A DNA stretch of 64,000 bases from Colwellia sp. C1TZA3. Its GTDB lineage: Bacteria; Pseudomonadota; Gammaproteobacteria; Enterobacterales; Alteromonadaceae. The position numbers and the translations under genes are program-made. Where the stretch lies: contig NZ_VOLS01000002.1 of assembly GCF_007954265.1 (NCBI RefSeq), positions 80,968-144,967 of the forward strand, given 5' to 3'. Below are positions 36,267 to 49,485 of this stretch, in pieces (position 1 is the first letter of the stretch; every line of letters starts with the position of its first letter). The notes beneath the pieces were generated by a model. It was not told the DNA's origin. It was given only the letters and a program-made list of their open reading frames with translations, and made no database searches.

Positions 36267-36703
36267 CCATGTCTGCTCAATACATTTTAACTTGAAACGA
36301 TGATAGTCATGAAGTTGACTAAATGTCTAACCATTATTACATTATTACATTTTTACTTTAATTTATTCGCTAGGCCTTTATAGAGAGTGATTAAATCTCA
36401 ACACGATAGAGAGTTCAAGTTTTTCTACAGCCGTTGCGCTTTAAGCTGCAGACTTGTGCAAGTCGAAAAAGGGTCAGGTACAAGGTAGGATTAAAGAGAA
36501 TAGTTGTTCTTGGCAATGGTGTCCTACGTTGTATACCTGGATAAGTCAGTAGAACAATGCCGGTGCATATTGTCGAGCAATAGTCGGCTATTTTGATTGC
36601 TAGCACGGCAGCCGTAGTATAGTTTAACCTGCACAAGTGAGTAGACGACGGTAAGCAAAGTGACTTCTTGGCTGAACTTTACTCACCGTTTATGACTTGA
36701 GCT
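36267..36703. other. 437-bp gap containing a diverged MITE relic
   Basis: Between the sigma factor and roxA no gene is seen. The part at 36565-36650 resembles the interior of the 159-bp MITEs; the rest has no recognisable feature. Confidence 0.6.
36565..36650. repeat. Diverged relic of the MITE family interior
   Basis: GAGCAATAGTCGGCTATT, then GGCAGCC, then TAGTTTAACCTGCACAAGTG and AGTAGACGAC follow the order of GAGCAATAGCTGGCTATT, CACAGCC, TATTTTAACTAGTACAAGTG and AGTAATAAC in the intact elements. The inverted ends are not recognisable. Confidence 0.6.
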
Positions 36704-37858
36704 TTATTCTATATACCAATAACCTTTATTTAAAACACCGGTTAACAGCTGAGTGTTTTTCAAACAACGGTTAAGCGTTTTCATTTTACTGGTGCTTAAA
36801 GGCTTTTGTTTTGCTAGGTGCTGGGCTAGTGCCAGGGTTTGCTGATCTAATGGAAAACTTTCTCCGTTGAGAAAAAGGGTGGGTTGCACATCACTTATTA
36901 TTGCGGCCTTTAATCCTGATACCGGCATAAATAAAATATCTGGCTCCGATAATATATCGAGCAGTTTACCTTCATCTATGTCATTAACGGGGACTAAAAT
37001 TTCTAGAGCATGATGGCCTTGTGTTAGGTATTGGCCAATAAACTGTTCATAGAATTCTTCTTGCTCAAGTTGCTGTAACATAAAGGCTTTTAATTGCTGC
37101 TTGTCATCTTGAGTAATAGTAAAATTGTCTTGGCATAAGGCTCTTGCTGGGTCACTAAACCTTTGTTCACCGAGATTATTATCAATGAGTTTATCAGCAA
37201 AACTTGACCAGAGTTCTTGGCTTGATGGTGCTTGAAAGCCAATAGAAAAATTAACTGAATTTTCTATTGATTCACCTTTGTGTGGATGGTTTGGTGGAAT
37301 ATAAAGTAGATCACCAGCCTCTGTTATTTCATCAATAATAGCGGTAAAACTTGAAACCTGTTTAAGATCAGCATGAGGTAATAAGCTTTCTAAGCTGCTG
37401 TCGGGTGCGCCGACCTGCCAGCGTCTTTTGCCACTGCCTTGAATAATAAAAACATCATATTGATCTAAATGTGCACCGACACCGCCGTTAGGGGTTGAAA
37501 AACTCACCATAACGTCATCTATGCGCCAGTTTGGAATAAAAGCAAAAGGGGCAAGTAAATTATGGGTAGGTCGTGACCAGTTGTTTACCGCTTGCACTAA
37601 TAGTGTCCAATCAGACTCGCCATATTGTGAGAAATCTTCAAAAGGACCATGGTCAACTTGCCAGTCGCCTTTGTTATTAGTACTAACGATACGCGACTGT
37701 ATTTCAGCTTCCATGGCCAATCCTGCCAGTTCGTCGGCGCTTATTGAGTCTTTAAAATTAGCAAAGGCTTTTTTGATCAATAATGGTTTTTTTTGCCAGT
37801 ATTGTGCAAGAAATATTTCTGGAGTTAAATCACCCCAATTTAACGAGTCTACATTCAT
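36704..37858 (-). CDS. roxA: Ribosomal-protein arginine hydroxylase (JmjC, RoxA/YcfD)
   Basis: A 384-residue Fe(II)/2-oxoglutarate oxygenase that hydroxylates an arginine of ribosomal protein L16 (bL/uL16) in E. coli. The N-terminal Cupin_4 domain shows 'LAQYWQKKPLLIKKAF', the metal dyad 'GAHLDQYDVFIIQGSGKRRW' (H-x-D) and distal 'YIPPNHPHKG' histidine; a winged-helix-like C-terminus follows. Length is close to YcfD (373). It follows purB on the same strand but is separated from it by a terminator. Confidence 0.93.
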   Translation of the reverse strand: MNVDSLNWGDLTPEIFLAQYWQKKPLLIKKAFANFKDSISADELAGLAMEAEIQSRIVSTNNKGDWQVDHGPFEDFSQYGESDWTLLVQAVNNWSRPTHNLLAPFAFIPNWRIDDVMVSFSTPNGGVGAHLDQYDVFIIQGSGKRRWQVGAPDSSLESLLPHADLKQVSSFTAIIDEITEAGDLLYIPPNHPHKGESIENSVNFSIGFQAPSSQELWSSFADKLIDNNLGEQRFSDPARALCQDNFTITQDDKQQLKAFMLQQLEQEEFYEQFIGQYLTQGHHALEILVPVNDIDEGKLLDILSEPDILFMPVSGLKAAIISDVQPTLFLNGESFPLDQQTLALAQHLAKQKPLSTSKMKTLNRCLKNTQLLTGVLNKGYWYIE

Positions 37859-37912
37859 AGTGAAACCTTATTTGCATTACTATTGATTGGTGATTATTAA
37901 AAATTAAATAAT

Positions 37913-37942
37913 AAAAAGGGAGCCTATCGGATCCCTTTTTTT
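37913..37942. terminator. Terminator between purB and roxA
   Basis: AAAAAGGGA pairs with TCCCTTTTT around a 10-nt loop, with A- and T-runs on both sides. On the minus strand it ends transcription after purB. Confidence 0.8.
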
Positions 37943-37971
37943 AGATTAGCAAAACGAAATGCTCAGTCTAT

Positions 37972-39357
<1,386 letters not shown>

Positions 39358-39375
39358 TTAATTTTAATTCTAATT

Positions 39376-39999
39376 TTATATTTCTTTAAGTAACTGTTGA
39401 GCGCACGCCACCAACTTTGTGCGGCCAAATAATATATTTCTGCGCTTGCCGCCCACTTGACGCCATAACACGCTTGAGCGAACACCGGCGAGGAGCAAGG
39501 CACGGATTTTATGCTGATTACTTTGTTGCTTGAGTAAGCTTGGTTCACCCGCCACTTGAATAGGCGTGCCTATTGGACTAAGTAAGTCACTATAAATACT
39601 GGCTAAACTAGCAATCAGCGTGTCACTGGTAATCTCGTAATGCGCGAGCTGACGTTGGCTTTGTTCGATACGTTCACCCAGTAGTGATAATTGATTTTTT
39701 TTATTGGCTAAACGTCGCTCTAAACCTAATAAGCTGACCACATAGCGAGTTAGCTCTGGATCTTTTTTACTGGTTTGATTACCTAATTGTTCAATTAAGG
39801 CTTTTAATCCTGAGGTTAAGTGCGCAATGTCGTTACTGTAAACCTCTAAAATGCTTTCGGGTGAAGTCACCATAATACTGTTGAGCATGATAGCGAGCTC
39901 AGCGTCTTCTACTGTGCCAGTACGCGCTATTTTTTGCACTAAAACTGAGGCTTGGCAAACTGCCGCCATGGTAATGGTTTGTTTTTCTAAATTATTCAT
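39376..39999 (-). CDS. hflD: HflD (YcfC) homologue
   Basis: A 207-residue alpha-helical protein recognised by 'AAVCQASVLVQKIARTGTVE' at the N-terminus, 'TSGLKALIEQLG' and the C-terminal 'NQHKIRALLLAGVRSSVLWR'. In E. coli HflD is a peripheral membrane protein that counteracts the lambda CII activator; its host role is unclear. It lies between mnmA (12 bp gap) and purB, as in E. coli. Confidence 0.93.
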   Translation of the reverse strand: MNNLEKQTITMAAVCQASVLVQKIARTGTVEDAELAIMLNSIMVTSPESILEVYSNDIAHLTSGLKALIEQLGNQTSKKDPELTRYVVSLLGLERRLANKKNQLSLLGERIEQSQRQLAHYEITSDTLIASLASIYSDLLSPIGTPIQVAGEPSLLKQQSNQHKIRALLLAGVRSSVLWRQVGGKRRNILFGRTKLVACAQQLLKEI

Positions 40000-40011
40000 G
40001 TATGCCTTATA

Positions 40012-41157
40012 TTAACGAATAAGGGAATTGATAATAGCGCCGCCAAGGCAAATATCATCTTGATAAAACACCACAGACTGACCGGGTGTTACTGAACTTT
40101 GCGGCTCAGTAAACATCACTAAATATTCACCATTGGCCATAGGTGAAAGATTACAAGCGACATCTTCTTGTCGGTAACGGGTTTTTACCGTACAACTGAC
40201 CGGCGTAGTTAATTCAACTCGCTCAACTAAATGTAATTGATTAGCCACTAAGCCTTTAGAAAATAGGCGAGGGTGATCATGGCCTTGGCCAACGATTAAT
40301 ACGTTGCGCTCAAGATCTTTGTCAACCACATACCACGGCGCTTCACCCGCATTGGCAAGACCGCCAATGCGTAAACCTTTGCGCTGACCTAGCGTGTGAT
40401 ACATTAAGCCGTCATGCTCACCAATAGCTTCTCCTTCTGGTGTTTCTATTACACCCGGTTGCGCCGGTAAATATTTGCCCAGAAAGTCTTTGAATTTTCG
40501 TTCACCAATAAAACAAATACCGGTACTGTCTTTTTTATTGTGCGTGATTAAGTCTGCTTTTTCAGCCATGGCTCTTACTTGTGGTTTTTCAATATCGCCA
40601 ACAGGAAAAAGCGTTCTACCCACTTGCTCGTGACTTAAAGTATAAAGAAAATAGCTTTGGTCTTTATTGCTGTCTAAACCACGGTGCATCTGCCATTTAC
40701 CGTCACTAAATTTACGTTGTACATAGTGACCGGTAGCGATGTAATCAGCACCTAGGTCTTCACAAGCAAATTCAAGAAAAGCTTTAAATTTAATCTCTTT
40801 ATTACACATAATATCAGGGTTGGGTGTTCTGCCCGCTTTATATTCAGCTAGAAAATACTCAAAAACATTGTCCCAGTATTCAGTAGCAAAATTGATAGTA
40901 TGAAGTTTGATGCCTAGTTTTTGACAAACACTTTGCGCATCCGCTAAATCTTCTGCCGCGGCGCAATACTCATCGTCGTCATCTTCTTCCCAATTTTTCA
41001 TGAACAAGCCTTCGACTTGATAGCCTTGTTCTTTCAATAAATAGGCAGAAACTGATGAATCAACACCACCCGACATACCCACGATTACTTTGGTATCCTG
41101 CGGTAATTTTTCGTTTGGCGTTATTGAGTTTACATTTACATGTTCGTTTGAGGTCAT
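40012..41157 (-). CDS. mnmA: tRNA-specific 2-thiouridylase
   Basis: A 381-residue ATP-dependent enzyme that thiolates U34 of tRNAs for Lys, Glu and Gln. The PP-loop is '[16 protein letters not shown]' near residue 27; the catalytic cysteines lie in '[12 protein letters not shown]' and '[16 protein letters not shown]'. The C-terminal beta-barrel is complete ('[15 protein letters not shown]'). The N-terminal 20 residues before the PP-loop strand are a little longer than usual, so a later start is possible. Confidence 0.96.
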   Translation of the reverse strand: MTSNEHVNVNSITPNEKLPQDTKVIVGMSGGVDSSVSAYLLKEQGYQVEGLFMKNWEEDDDDEYCAAAEDLADAQSVCQKLGIKLHTINFATEYWDNVFEYFLAEYKAGRTPNPDIMCNKEIKFKAFLEFACEDLGADYIATGHYVQRKFSDGKWQMHRGLDSNKDQSYFLYTLSHEQVGRTLFPVGDIEKPQVRAMAEKADLITHNKKDSTGICFIGERKFKDFLGKYLPAQPGVIETPEGEAIGEHDGLMYHTLGQRKGLRIGGLANAGEAPWYVVDKDLERNVLIVGQGHDHPRLFSKGLVANQLHLVERVELTTPVSCTVKTRYRQEDVACNLSPMANGEYLVMFTEPQSSVTPGQSVVFYQDDICLGGAIINSLIR

Positions 41158-41221
41158 GACAACTAGATTTCAATAGAAAATGGCGCGAAATTATAGCATG
41201 GTCATTTAGCGCGATGAAAGA

Positions 41222-41716
41222 TTAAAGATTAGATTTTAGGTGACTTAAGGGGATTTTTTTACCACTAAGGTAATCTTCAATACATTCTAGGACTAATGGG
41301 CTGCGTAATTGCGCTGACTTTGCTTTAATTTCTGCTAAGGTAAGCCAATGACAGGCGATAATTTCCTCGTCCTGTGGTTGGCATGTTGCCAGCGATTCAA
41401 GCTCAATAACAAAACAAAAGCGTAAATAATACAGCTGCAATGATTGCCGATAATAATAGTAAATACCGCAAAGATAATCAGGAGAATAATCTAAGCCAGT
41501 TTCTTCTTGTAATTCGCGCATGGCGGCAGCGATTAAGTTTTCATCGGCTTCTAAATGCCCCGCAGGTTGGTTATAAACTGTTTTACCATCTTCTATTTCT
41601 TCTACTAACAGAAATTTATTTTGGCAGGCGACAACAACAGCAACCGTAGTGTTAGGTTTGAACTGTTCGCTACCGTGCGGGTTTGATACGGCTGTGTTTG
41701 ATACTAAACTATTCAT
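41222..41716 (-). CDS. nudJ: Nudix hydrolase, NudJ (YmfB)-like
   Basis: A 164-residue Nudix enzyme. The box runs from '[10 protein letters not shown]' to '[11 protein letters not shown]' (about residues 52-77) with the glutamates of REUxEExGU in place. NudJ hydrolyses thiamine pyrophosphate and nucleoside di- and triphosphates in E. coli. It overlaps the 3' end of rluE by 8 bp and precedes mnmA, the same order as in E. coli, which is the main reason for the symbol. Confidence 0.9.
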   Translation of the reverse strand: MNSLVSNTAVSNPHGSEQFKPNTTVAVVVACQNKFLLVEEIEDGKTVYNQPAGHLEADENLIAAAMRELQEETGLDYSPDYLCGIYYYYRQSLQLYYLRFCFVIELESLATCQPQDEEIIACHWLTLAEIKAKSAQLRSPLVLECIEDYLSGKKIPLSHLKSNL

Positions 41717-42326
41717 GATTTACTCTTTTATAATCGCCATTATTAATGCCATCTAGGGTCCATTTACCGATACGATAACGAATTAACCTCAGAGTTGGAA
41801 AGCCGATGTGAGCGGTCATTCTTCTGACTTGACGGTTTTTTCCTTCTTGTATGGTTATTGCTAACCATGTTGTTGGGATCGCTGCTCGTTCTCTAATGGC
41901 CGGTATACGTGGCCAAATATTAGGCTCGGCTATTATGTCGATTTTAGCGGGTTTTGTTAGGCCATCTTTTAATTCAACGCCTTGGCGAAGTGCAGCAATA
42001 TCTGCTTCTGTTGGTACGCCTTCAACTTGCGCCCAATAGGTTTTATCCGTTTTTTGGCTTGGGTTAGCAAGTTTATGCTGGAGCTTGCCATCATTGGTCA
42101 ATAAAAGCAGGCCTTCACTGTCTTTATCGAGACGACCGGCAGCGTAAATATCTTTAACGTCAATAAAGTCTTTTAGCGTTTTTCGGTTTTGATCATCAGT
42201 AAATTGGCACAATACATCAAACGGTTTATTAAAAAGCACGATTTCTGGCTTAAAATCAACTGGTCGTACCTTTGTGGTTTTTTGCTTGTGTTTTCTCATA
42301 ACTATTTGATTTTGTTTTATTGTCAC
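41709..42326 (-). CDS. rluE: 23S rRNA pseudouridine synthase E
   Basis: A 205-residue RsuA-family enzyme that forms pseudouridine 2457 in E. coli 23S rRNA. '[14 protein letters not shown]' opens the catalytic domain, and the catalytic aspartate lies in '[18 protein letters not shown]' near residue 75; '[20 protein letters not shown]' is the family's C-terminal signature. There is no S4 domain, as in RluE. It is first in the leftward series with nudJ. Confidence 0.95.
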   Translation of the reverse strand: MTIKQNQIVMRKHKQKTTKVRPVDFKPEIVLFNKPFDVLCQFTDDQNRKTLKDFIDVKDIYAAGRLDKDSEGLLLLTNDGKLQHKLANPSQKTDKTYWAQVEGVPTEADIAALRQGVELKDGLTKPAKIDIIAEPNIWPRIPAIRERAAIPTTWLAITIQEGKNRQVRRMTAHIGFPTLRLIRYRIGKWTLDGINNGDYKRVNHE

Positions 42327-42418
42327 TGACTTTTGCCTTGTGAAATATAGACTAGTAATAATTCATCTATTTTAATACGTTCTGAATTCCGCTATTATTT
42401 GCGCGGAAAATATATCTC

Positions 42419-42474
42419 TTATCGATAAAATGAAGAGCCATTGAGTTTCAAATGACCATTCATTTTATCGATAA
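42419..42474. promoter_or_regulatory. 16-bp perfect inverted repeat upstream of the monomeric IDH gene
   Basis: TTATCGATAAAATGAA (42419-42434) and TTCATTTTATCGATAA (42459-42474) are exactly complementary with a 24-nt loop, ending 26 nt before the start codon. A smaller inverted repeat, TTCCGC/GCGGAA (42387-42408), lies just upstream. Confidence 0.65.
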
Positions 42475-42500
42475 ATGGCAAATCAGCAAAGGATTTTTAA

Positions 42501-44732
<2,232 letters not shown>

Positions 44733-44756
44733 GTATCATTTGTAAGTAAACTTTTT

Positions 44757-44785
44757 AAAACTAGGCAGTTGCCTAGTTTTTTTTT
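44757..44785 (+). terminator. Terminator after the monomeric IDH gene
   Basis: AAACTAGGCA and TGCCTAGTTT pair perfectly around GT, followed by nine T. Confidence 0.93.
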
Positions 44786-45001
44786 GCCAAAATTTTAACC
44801 AATAAAGTACAGAGTTAATTGCTGGTGACAGCTTTATTTTTGATAAAAGTTTGCATTTGATTTATACAAGCGTTTTAATTATTCATCGTGATGATTTTCA
44901 CTATCACGATTTCAGTATTAGTGTCATTGCTCTTTTTCTATTATTTTAAGATTAAGAAATTAGCAAACGGCTATTTTATCAGTAAATTTTGGAGAGCTCA
45001 T

Positions 45002-46252
45002 ATGTTGAACCATGTAAATATTCCTAGTGAAGGTGCTAAAATTACTTCAGAGCAAGGTTTGTTAAAAGTACCTAACAACCCTATCATTCCTTTTATCGAA
45101 GGTGATGGTATAGGTGTCGATGTCACACCACCTATGATGAAAGTGGTTGATGCTGCTGTGAAAAAAGCTTATGGCGGAGATAGGAAAATTCATTGGATGG
45201 AAGTGTATGCCGGAGAAAAGGCCACACAAATGTATGACTCAGAAACTTGGTTGCCCGATGAAACTTTAGCTATGTTCAAAGAATACAAAGTGGGTATTAA
45301 AGGCCCGCTAACCACACCGGTAGGCGGAGGCATGCGTTCATTGAATGTGGCCTTGCGACAAATACTAGATTTGTATGTATGTCAGCGACCCGTGCAGTGG
45401 TTTACTGGCGTGCCAAGCCCAGTTAAAAAACCCAGTGAAGTAGATATGGTCATCTTCAGAGAAAATTCAGAAGATATTTACGCCGGTATTGAGTATCAAG
45501 CGGGCAGTGATCAAGCTAAAAAAATGATTAAATTTCTAACTGAAGAAATGGGCGTTACAAAGATTCGTTTCGAAGAGAATTGTGGTATCGGTATCAAACC
45601 TGTTTCTAAAGAAGGCACGCAAAGACTGGTAAGAAAAGCGATTCAGTATGCTATTGATCACGACAGAGAGTCGGTTACTTTGGTACACAAAGGTAATATC
45701 ATGAAATTTACTGAAGGGGCTTTTAAAGAATGGGGTTACGAATTAGCCCGAGAAGAATTTGGCGCTGATCTATTAAATGGTGGTCCTTGGTGTAGCCTTA
45801 TTAACCCTAAAACAGGTAAAGAAATCATTATAAAAGATGTTATTGCCGATGCGATGTTACAGCAAATATTACTACGTCCAGCAGAATATAGCGTTATTGC
45901 TACCTTAAATTTAAATGGCGATTATTTATCAGATGCCTTAGCGGCACAAGTTGGTGGTATTGGTATAGCACCAGGCGCTAATTTAAATGATGAGGTGGCT
46001 ATTTTTGAAGCAACACACGGTACAGCACCGAAATATGCTGGACTTAATAAGGTTAACCCAGGTTCAGTTATTTTATCTGCAGAAATGATGTTACGACATA
46101 TGGGTTGGACAGAAGCGGCTAACTTATTGTTAAAAGGTATGTCGGGTGCGATTAACGCTAAGACAGTAACTTATGATTTTGAGCGTTTAATGGATAATGC
46201 GACATTGGTGACTTGTTCTGAATTTGGTGATTGTATTATTGATCATATGTAA
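45002..46252 (+). CDS. icd: NADP-dependent isocitrate dehydrogenase, dimeric type
   Basis: A 416-residue IDH of the E. coli Icd type. '[18 protein letters not shown]' opens the fold, '[15 protein letters not shown]' holds the substrate-binding serine and arginines near residue 116, '[14 protein letters not shown]' and '[18 protein letters not shown]' follow, and '[11 protein letters not shown]' binds NADP. The start is the ATG at 45002 with GGAGAG upstream; the in-frame extension back to 44888 is a hydrophobic stretch unlike the family and is not taken as coding. It has its own gap and terminator, separate from the monomeric isozyme gene. Confidence 0.96.
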   Translation: MLNHVNIPSEGAKITSEQGLLKVPNNPIIPFIEGDGIGVDVTPPMMKVVDAAVKKAYGGDRKIHWMEVYAGEKATQMYDSETWLPDETLAMFKEYKVGIKGPLTTPVGGGMRSLNVALRQILDLYVCQRPVQWFTGVPSPVKKPSEVDMVIFRENSEDIYAGIEYQAGSDQAKKMIKFLTEEMGVTKIRFEENCGIGIKPVSKEGTQRLVRKAIQYAIDHDRESVTLVHKGNIMKFTEGAFKEWGYELAREEFGADLLNGGPWCSLINPKTGKEIIIKDVIADAMLQQILLRPAEYSVIATLNLNGDYLSDALAAQVGGIGIAPGANLNDEVAIFEATHGTAPKYAGLNKVNPGSVILSAEMMLRHMGWTEAANLLLKGMSGAINAKTVTYDFERLMDNATLVTCSEFGDCIIDHM

Positions 46253-46297
46253 ATTGATCATATGTAAATTGATCATATGTAAATTGACGACATGTAA
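46238..46297 (+). repeat. 15-bp unit repeated four times across the icd stop codon
   Basis: ATTGATCATATGTAA occurs at 46238-46252 (the last five codons of icd), 46253-46267 and 46268-46282, then as ATTGACGACATGTAA at 46283-46297. The units stay in frame, so every copy ends with an in-frame TAA. Confidence 0.95.
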
Positions 46298-46358
46298 AAA
46301 CTGGCCATAGCTTATAGATCAAGTCAAAACATGGCATTGTTAATAATCATCCAGCATA

Positions 46359-46388
46359 AAAAAACACAGCCAAGTTGCTGTGTTTTTT
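46359..46388. terminator. Bidirectional terminator between icd and the cold-shock gene
   Basis: AAAAAACACAGC and GCTGTGTTTTTT pair perfectly around CAAGTT and lie between the two convergent genes. Confidence 0.9.
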
Positions 46389-46414
46389 ATTTAAAGCCAC
46401 AAAATAATGTTAAC

Positions 46415-46648
46415 TTAATTGTCAGACTCTGCTCCTGATTCTATTTCTGATGGCGTAATACTTGCCGCATGATCACCTTTTGGCCCGCCATTTAATTCGT
46501 AGTTTACATCCTGTCCCGCTTTTAATGTACGGTATCCTTCCATTTGAATCGTTGAGTAATGAGCAAAAATATCTTCACCACCATCCTCTGGACGAATAAA
46601 ACCAAACCCTTTTGCATTATTAAACCACTTAACTGTACCGTGAGCCAT
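46415..46648 (-). CDS. cspD: Cold-shock domain protein, CspD-like
   Basis: A 77-residue single cold-shock domain: 'GTVKWFNNAKGFGFI' contains RNP1, and 'EDIFAHYSTIQMEGYRTLKA' contains the RNP2 region. It binds single-stranded nucleic acid. The CspD assignment rests on the acidic C-terminal tail ('SEIESGAESDN') and on its place divergent from clpS-clpA, as in E. coli where CspD inhibits replication in stationary phase. GAAGGATG precedes the ATG. Confidence 0.9.
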   Translation of the reverse strand: MAHGTVKWFNNAKGFGFIRPEDGGEDIFAHYSTIQMEGYRTLKAGQDVNYELNGGPKGDHAASITPSEIESGAESDN

Positions 46649-46883
46649 ACTTCAACATCCTTCTAAAATCATCGGTAATTAGGTATGCTTTATCTAAAGC
46701 ATTCTTTAAAGTACTCTTTAAAGTATTAGTATTAACTTTTGGAGGCTAAAAAATAGCCACCAAGGTAAATCGTAGATAATAAATAAAAATAGTCAAGTGT
46801 TACATTGTAATTTTTGATCTTTTTAATTATTATTTTTCTTAAATCTTAAAGAAAAAATTTAACTGACAGACTAATATAGAATT

Positions 46884-47204
46884 ATGAGTAAATGGAAAGA
46901 GTTAATAGACGATCAAAACGTTCTTGATGATGAGGTTGTTGAAAAATTTCAGAAACCCCCAATGTATACAGTAGTGTTATTAAATGACGACTATACTCCA
47001 ATGGACTTTGTTATTGATGTGTTGTGTAAATTTTTTAATATGAACTCGGAGCAAGCGACAGATATTATGTTAGCAATTCATTATAAAGGGAAAGGACGTT
47101 GCGGCATCTTTACTGCTGAAATAGCAGAAACGAAAGTTGATCAGGTGTTGAGTTACGCAACAAGCAATGAACATCCGCTTAAATGTACTATGGAAAAAGT
47201 GTAA
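46884..47204 (+). CDS. clpS: ClpS, adaptor of the ClpAP protease
   Basis: A 106-residue N-recognin that delivers proteins with N-terminal Leu, Phe, Tyr or Trp to ClpA. The binding pocket segment is '[20 protein letters not shown]' (residues about 25-44) with the conserved Asn-Asp pair, and '[20 protein letters not shown]' carries the conserved histidine. It is followed 28 bp later by clpA. Aat and Bpt, which create its substrates, are encoded 2-4 kb away. Confidence 0.97.
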   Translation: MSKWKELIDDQNVLDDEVVEKFQKPPMYTVVLLNDDYTPMDFVIDVLCKFFNMNSEQATDIMLAIHYKGKGRCGIFTAEIAETKVDQVLSYATSNEHPLKCTMEKV

Positions 47205-47232
47205 AAACGCAAGATTTAAATTGGAGTAACTT

Positions 47233-49485
47233 ATGCTAAATAAAGATTTAGAAGTATCGTTAAATATGGCTTTTCGTCAGGCTAAAGAGTCTCGCCATGA
47301 ATTTATGACGGTTGAACATTTATTGTTGGCGTTGTTAGATAATCCATCAGCCATTGAGGCCTTAAAAGCCTGTGGCGCTGATATAACAAACTTAAGAAAA
47401 GAATTGTTAGCCTTCATTGCGGATACAACGCCGGTTATTCCTTCTGGTGAGGAAGAAAGAGAAACTCAGCCAACGCTAGGTTTTCAGCGCGTACTGCAAC
47501 GGGCTGTTTTTCATGTGCAATCATCGGGTAAAAGTGAAGTTAATGGTGCGAATGTACTGGTGGCAATATTTAGTGAACAAGAATCACAAGCGGCTTATTT
47601 TTTAAAGAAATCTGATATTAGTCGTTTAGATATTGTTAACTTTATTTCTCATGGTATTGCTAAAACTGAACAAGAAAATAGTCATAACGAAGAACAAGCA
47701 CCGGCAGGTGAGGAAGAACCACGCACAATTGATAACTTTGCGACTAATCTGAATGAAGAAGCCTTAAAAGGCAATATAGACCCGCTAATAGGTCGTGATA
47801 ACGAACTAGAGCGTACATTACAGGTATTAAGTCGTCGCCGTAAAAATAACCCTTTATTTGTTGGTGAAGCGGGTGTTGGTAAAACCGCGATAGCCGAAGG
47901 TTTAGCTAATTTATTGGTGTCTGATAAAGCGCCAGAGTTTTTAGCTGATGCGACTATTTATTCCCTTGATATGGGGGCATTATTAGCGGGTACTAAATAC
48001 CGTGGTGACTTTGAAAAGCGCTTTAAAGCCTTATTAAAAGAGTTAGAACAAGACGGTAATGCAATTCTCTTTATTGATGAGATTCACACCATTATAGGGG
48101 CAGGTGCTGCGTCTGGTGGCATGTTAGATGCTTCAAACTTGCTCAAACCTTTGCTTTCATCAGGTAAACTACGTTGCATGGGCTCTACCACGTATCAAGA
48201 GTATCAAAGTATTTTTGAAAAAGATCGAGCACTAGCGCGTCGTTTCCAAAAAATAGATGTTGTTGAACCCAGTGTCGATGACACCACAAAAATTTTGCAT
48301 GGTTTGAAAGATAAATACGAAGCGCATCATGGCGTGCGTTACACGAATAGCGCTCTGAGGGCAGCTGCCCAACTTTCTTCGAAATATATCAACGATCGAT
48401 TTTTACCAGACAAGGCCATTGACGTTATTGACGAAGCTGGAGCGCGTCAACAATTGGTCGCTGCAGATAAACGTAAAAAAGTGATCGATAATACCGACAT
48501 TGAAAATATTGTCGCCAAAATGGCCCGTATTCCTGAAAAATCAGTGTCGTCATCAGAGGTAGATAGTTTAAAGACACTTGATCGTAATTTAAAATTAGTT
48601 GTTTTTGGCCAAGATCATGCCATTGACGAATTGACCTCTGTTATTCGTTTGTCGCGAGCAGGTTTAGGTAACGAACATAAACCTATTGGTTCATTTATCT
48701 TCGCTGGGCCAACCGGGGTTGGTAAAACAGAAGTTACCCAACAACTAGCTAAAGTGCTGGGCGTAGAGCTGCTGCGATATGACATGTCTGAATATATGGA
48801 AAAGCATGCCATAAGTCGTTTAATAGGTGCTCCTCCAGGTTATGTTGGTTATGAGCAGGGTGGCTTATTAACCGACGCAGTGATTAAAAATCCCCATGCC
48901 GTTGTATTGTTAGATGAAATAGAAAAGGCTCATGAAGATGTTTACAACATATTATTACAAGTTATGGATCATGGTACGTTAACTGATAATAATGGCCGTA
49001 AAGCTGATTTTAGAAATATTATTTTAGTGTTAACCACTAATGCCGGCGTAGAACACACGGTTAAGCAATCTATTGGCTTTAAACAACAAGATAATAGTTT
49101 GGATGCTATGGAGGAAATAAATAAAGTATTTTCACCCGAGTTTCGTAATCGCTTAGATAACATTGTTTGGTTTAATCATTTAGGCGATGAAGTTATTCAA
49201 CAAGTGGTTGATAAATTTATTGTCGAGCTGCAGGTTCAACTAGATGAAAAGGGCGTTTCGTTAGAGATAACCAAAGATGCTAAGAAGTGGATGGCTGTTA
49301 AGGGCTATGATAAAACGATGGGTGCACGACCTATGGCTAGATTGATTCAAGAGCAGTTGAAAAAACCCTTAGCAAACGAATTGCTTTTTGGTGAGCTAAC
49401 ACAAGGTGGTGTGGCTAAAGTCGCTGTGAAGAAAGACAAGTTAGTGATTAACTATGAATCGAAAAAAGAACTAGTAGAGCACTAA
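47233..49485 (+). CDS. clpA: ClpA, ATPase subunit of the ClpAP protease
   Basis: A 750-residue Hsp100 unfoldase: N-domain with two repeats (residues 1-140), first AAA+ module with Walker A 'GEAGVGKTAIAEGLA' and Walker B 'AILFIDEIH', second AAA+ module with 'GPTGVGKTEVTQQLA' and 'VVLLDEIEKAH'. The loop 'QSIGFKQQ' carries the IGF tripeptide that docks to ClpP. clpP itself is not in the window. TTGGAG precedes the ATG. Confidence 0.97.
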   Translation: MLNKDLEVSLNMAFRQAKESRHEFMTVEHLLLALLDNPSAIEALKACGADITNLRKELLAFIADTTPVIPSGEEERETQPTLGFQRVLQRAVFHVQSSGKSEVNGANVLVAIFSEQESQAAYFLKKSDISRLDIVNFISHGIAKTEQENSHNEEQAPAGEEEPRTIDNFATNLNEEALKGNIDPLIGRDNELERTLQVLSRRRKNNPLFVGEAGVGKTAIAEGLANLLVSDKAPEFLADATIYSLDMGALLAGTKYRGDFEKRFKALLKELEQDGNAILFIDEIHTIIGAGAASGGMLDASNLLKPLLSSGKLRCMGSTTYQEYQSIFEKDRALARRFQKIDVVEPSVDDTTKILHGLKDKYEAHHGVRYTNSALRAAAQLSSKYINDRFLPDKAIDVIDEAGARQQLVAADKRKKVIDNTDIENIVAKMARIPEKSVSSSEVDSLKTLDRNLKLVVFGQDHAIDELTSVIRLSRAGLGNEHKPIGSFIFAGPTGVGKTEVTQQLAKVLGVELLRYDMSEYMEKHAISRLIGAPPGYVGYEQGGLLTDAVIKNPHAVVLLDEIEKAHEDVYNILLQVMDHGTLTDNNGRKADFRNIILVLTTNAGVEHTVKQSIGFKQQDNSLDAMEEINKVFSPEFRNRLDNIVWFNHLGDEVIQQVVDKFIVELQVQLDEKGVSLEITKDAKKWMAVKGYDKTMGARPMARLIQEQLKKPLANELLFGELTQGGVAKVAVKKDKLVINYESKKELVEH

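Noticed and set aside
36415..36636. 73-codon frame upstream of roxA
   Set aside because: It lies inside the diverged MITE relic and has no protein-like features.
44888..45001. N-terminal extension of the dimeric IDH
   Set aside because: It encodes a hydrophobic stretch foreign to the family, while the ATG at 45002 has a good ribosome site and matches the usual start.
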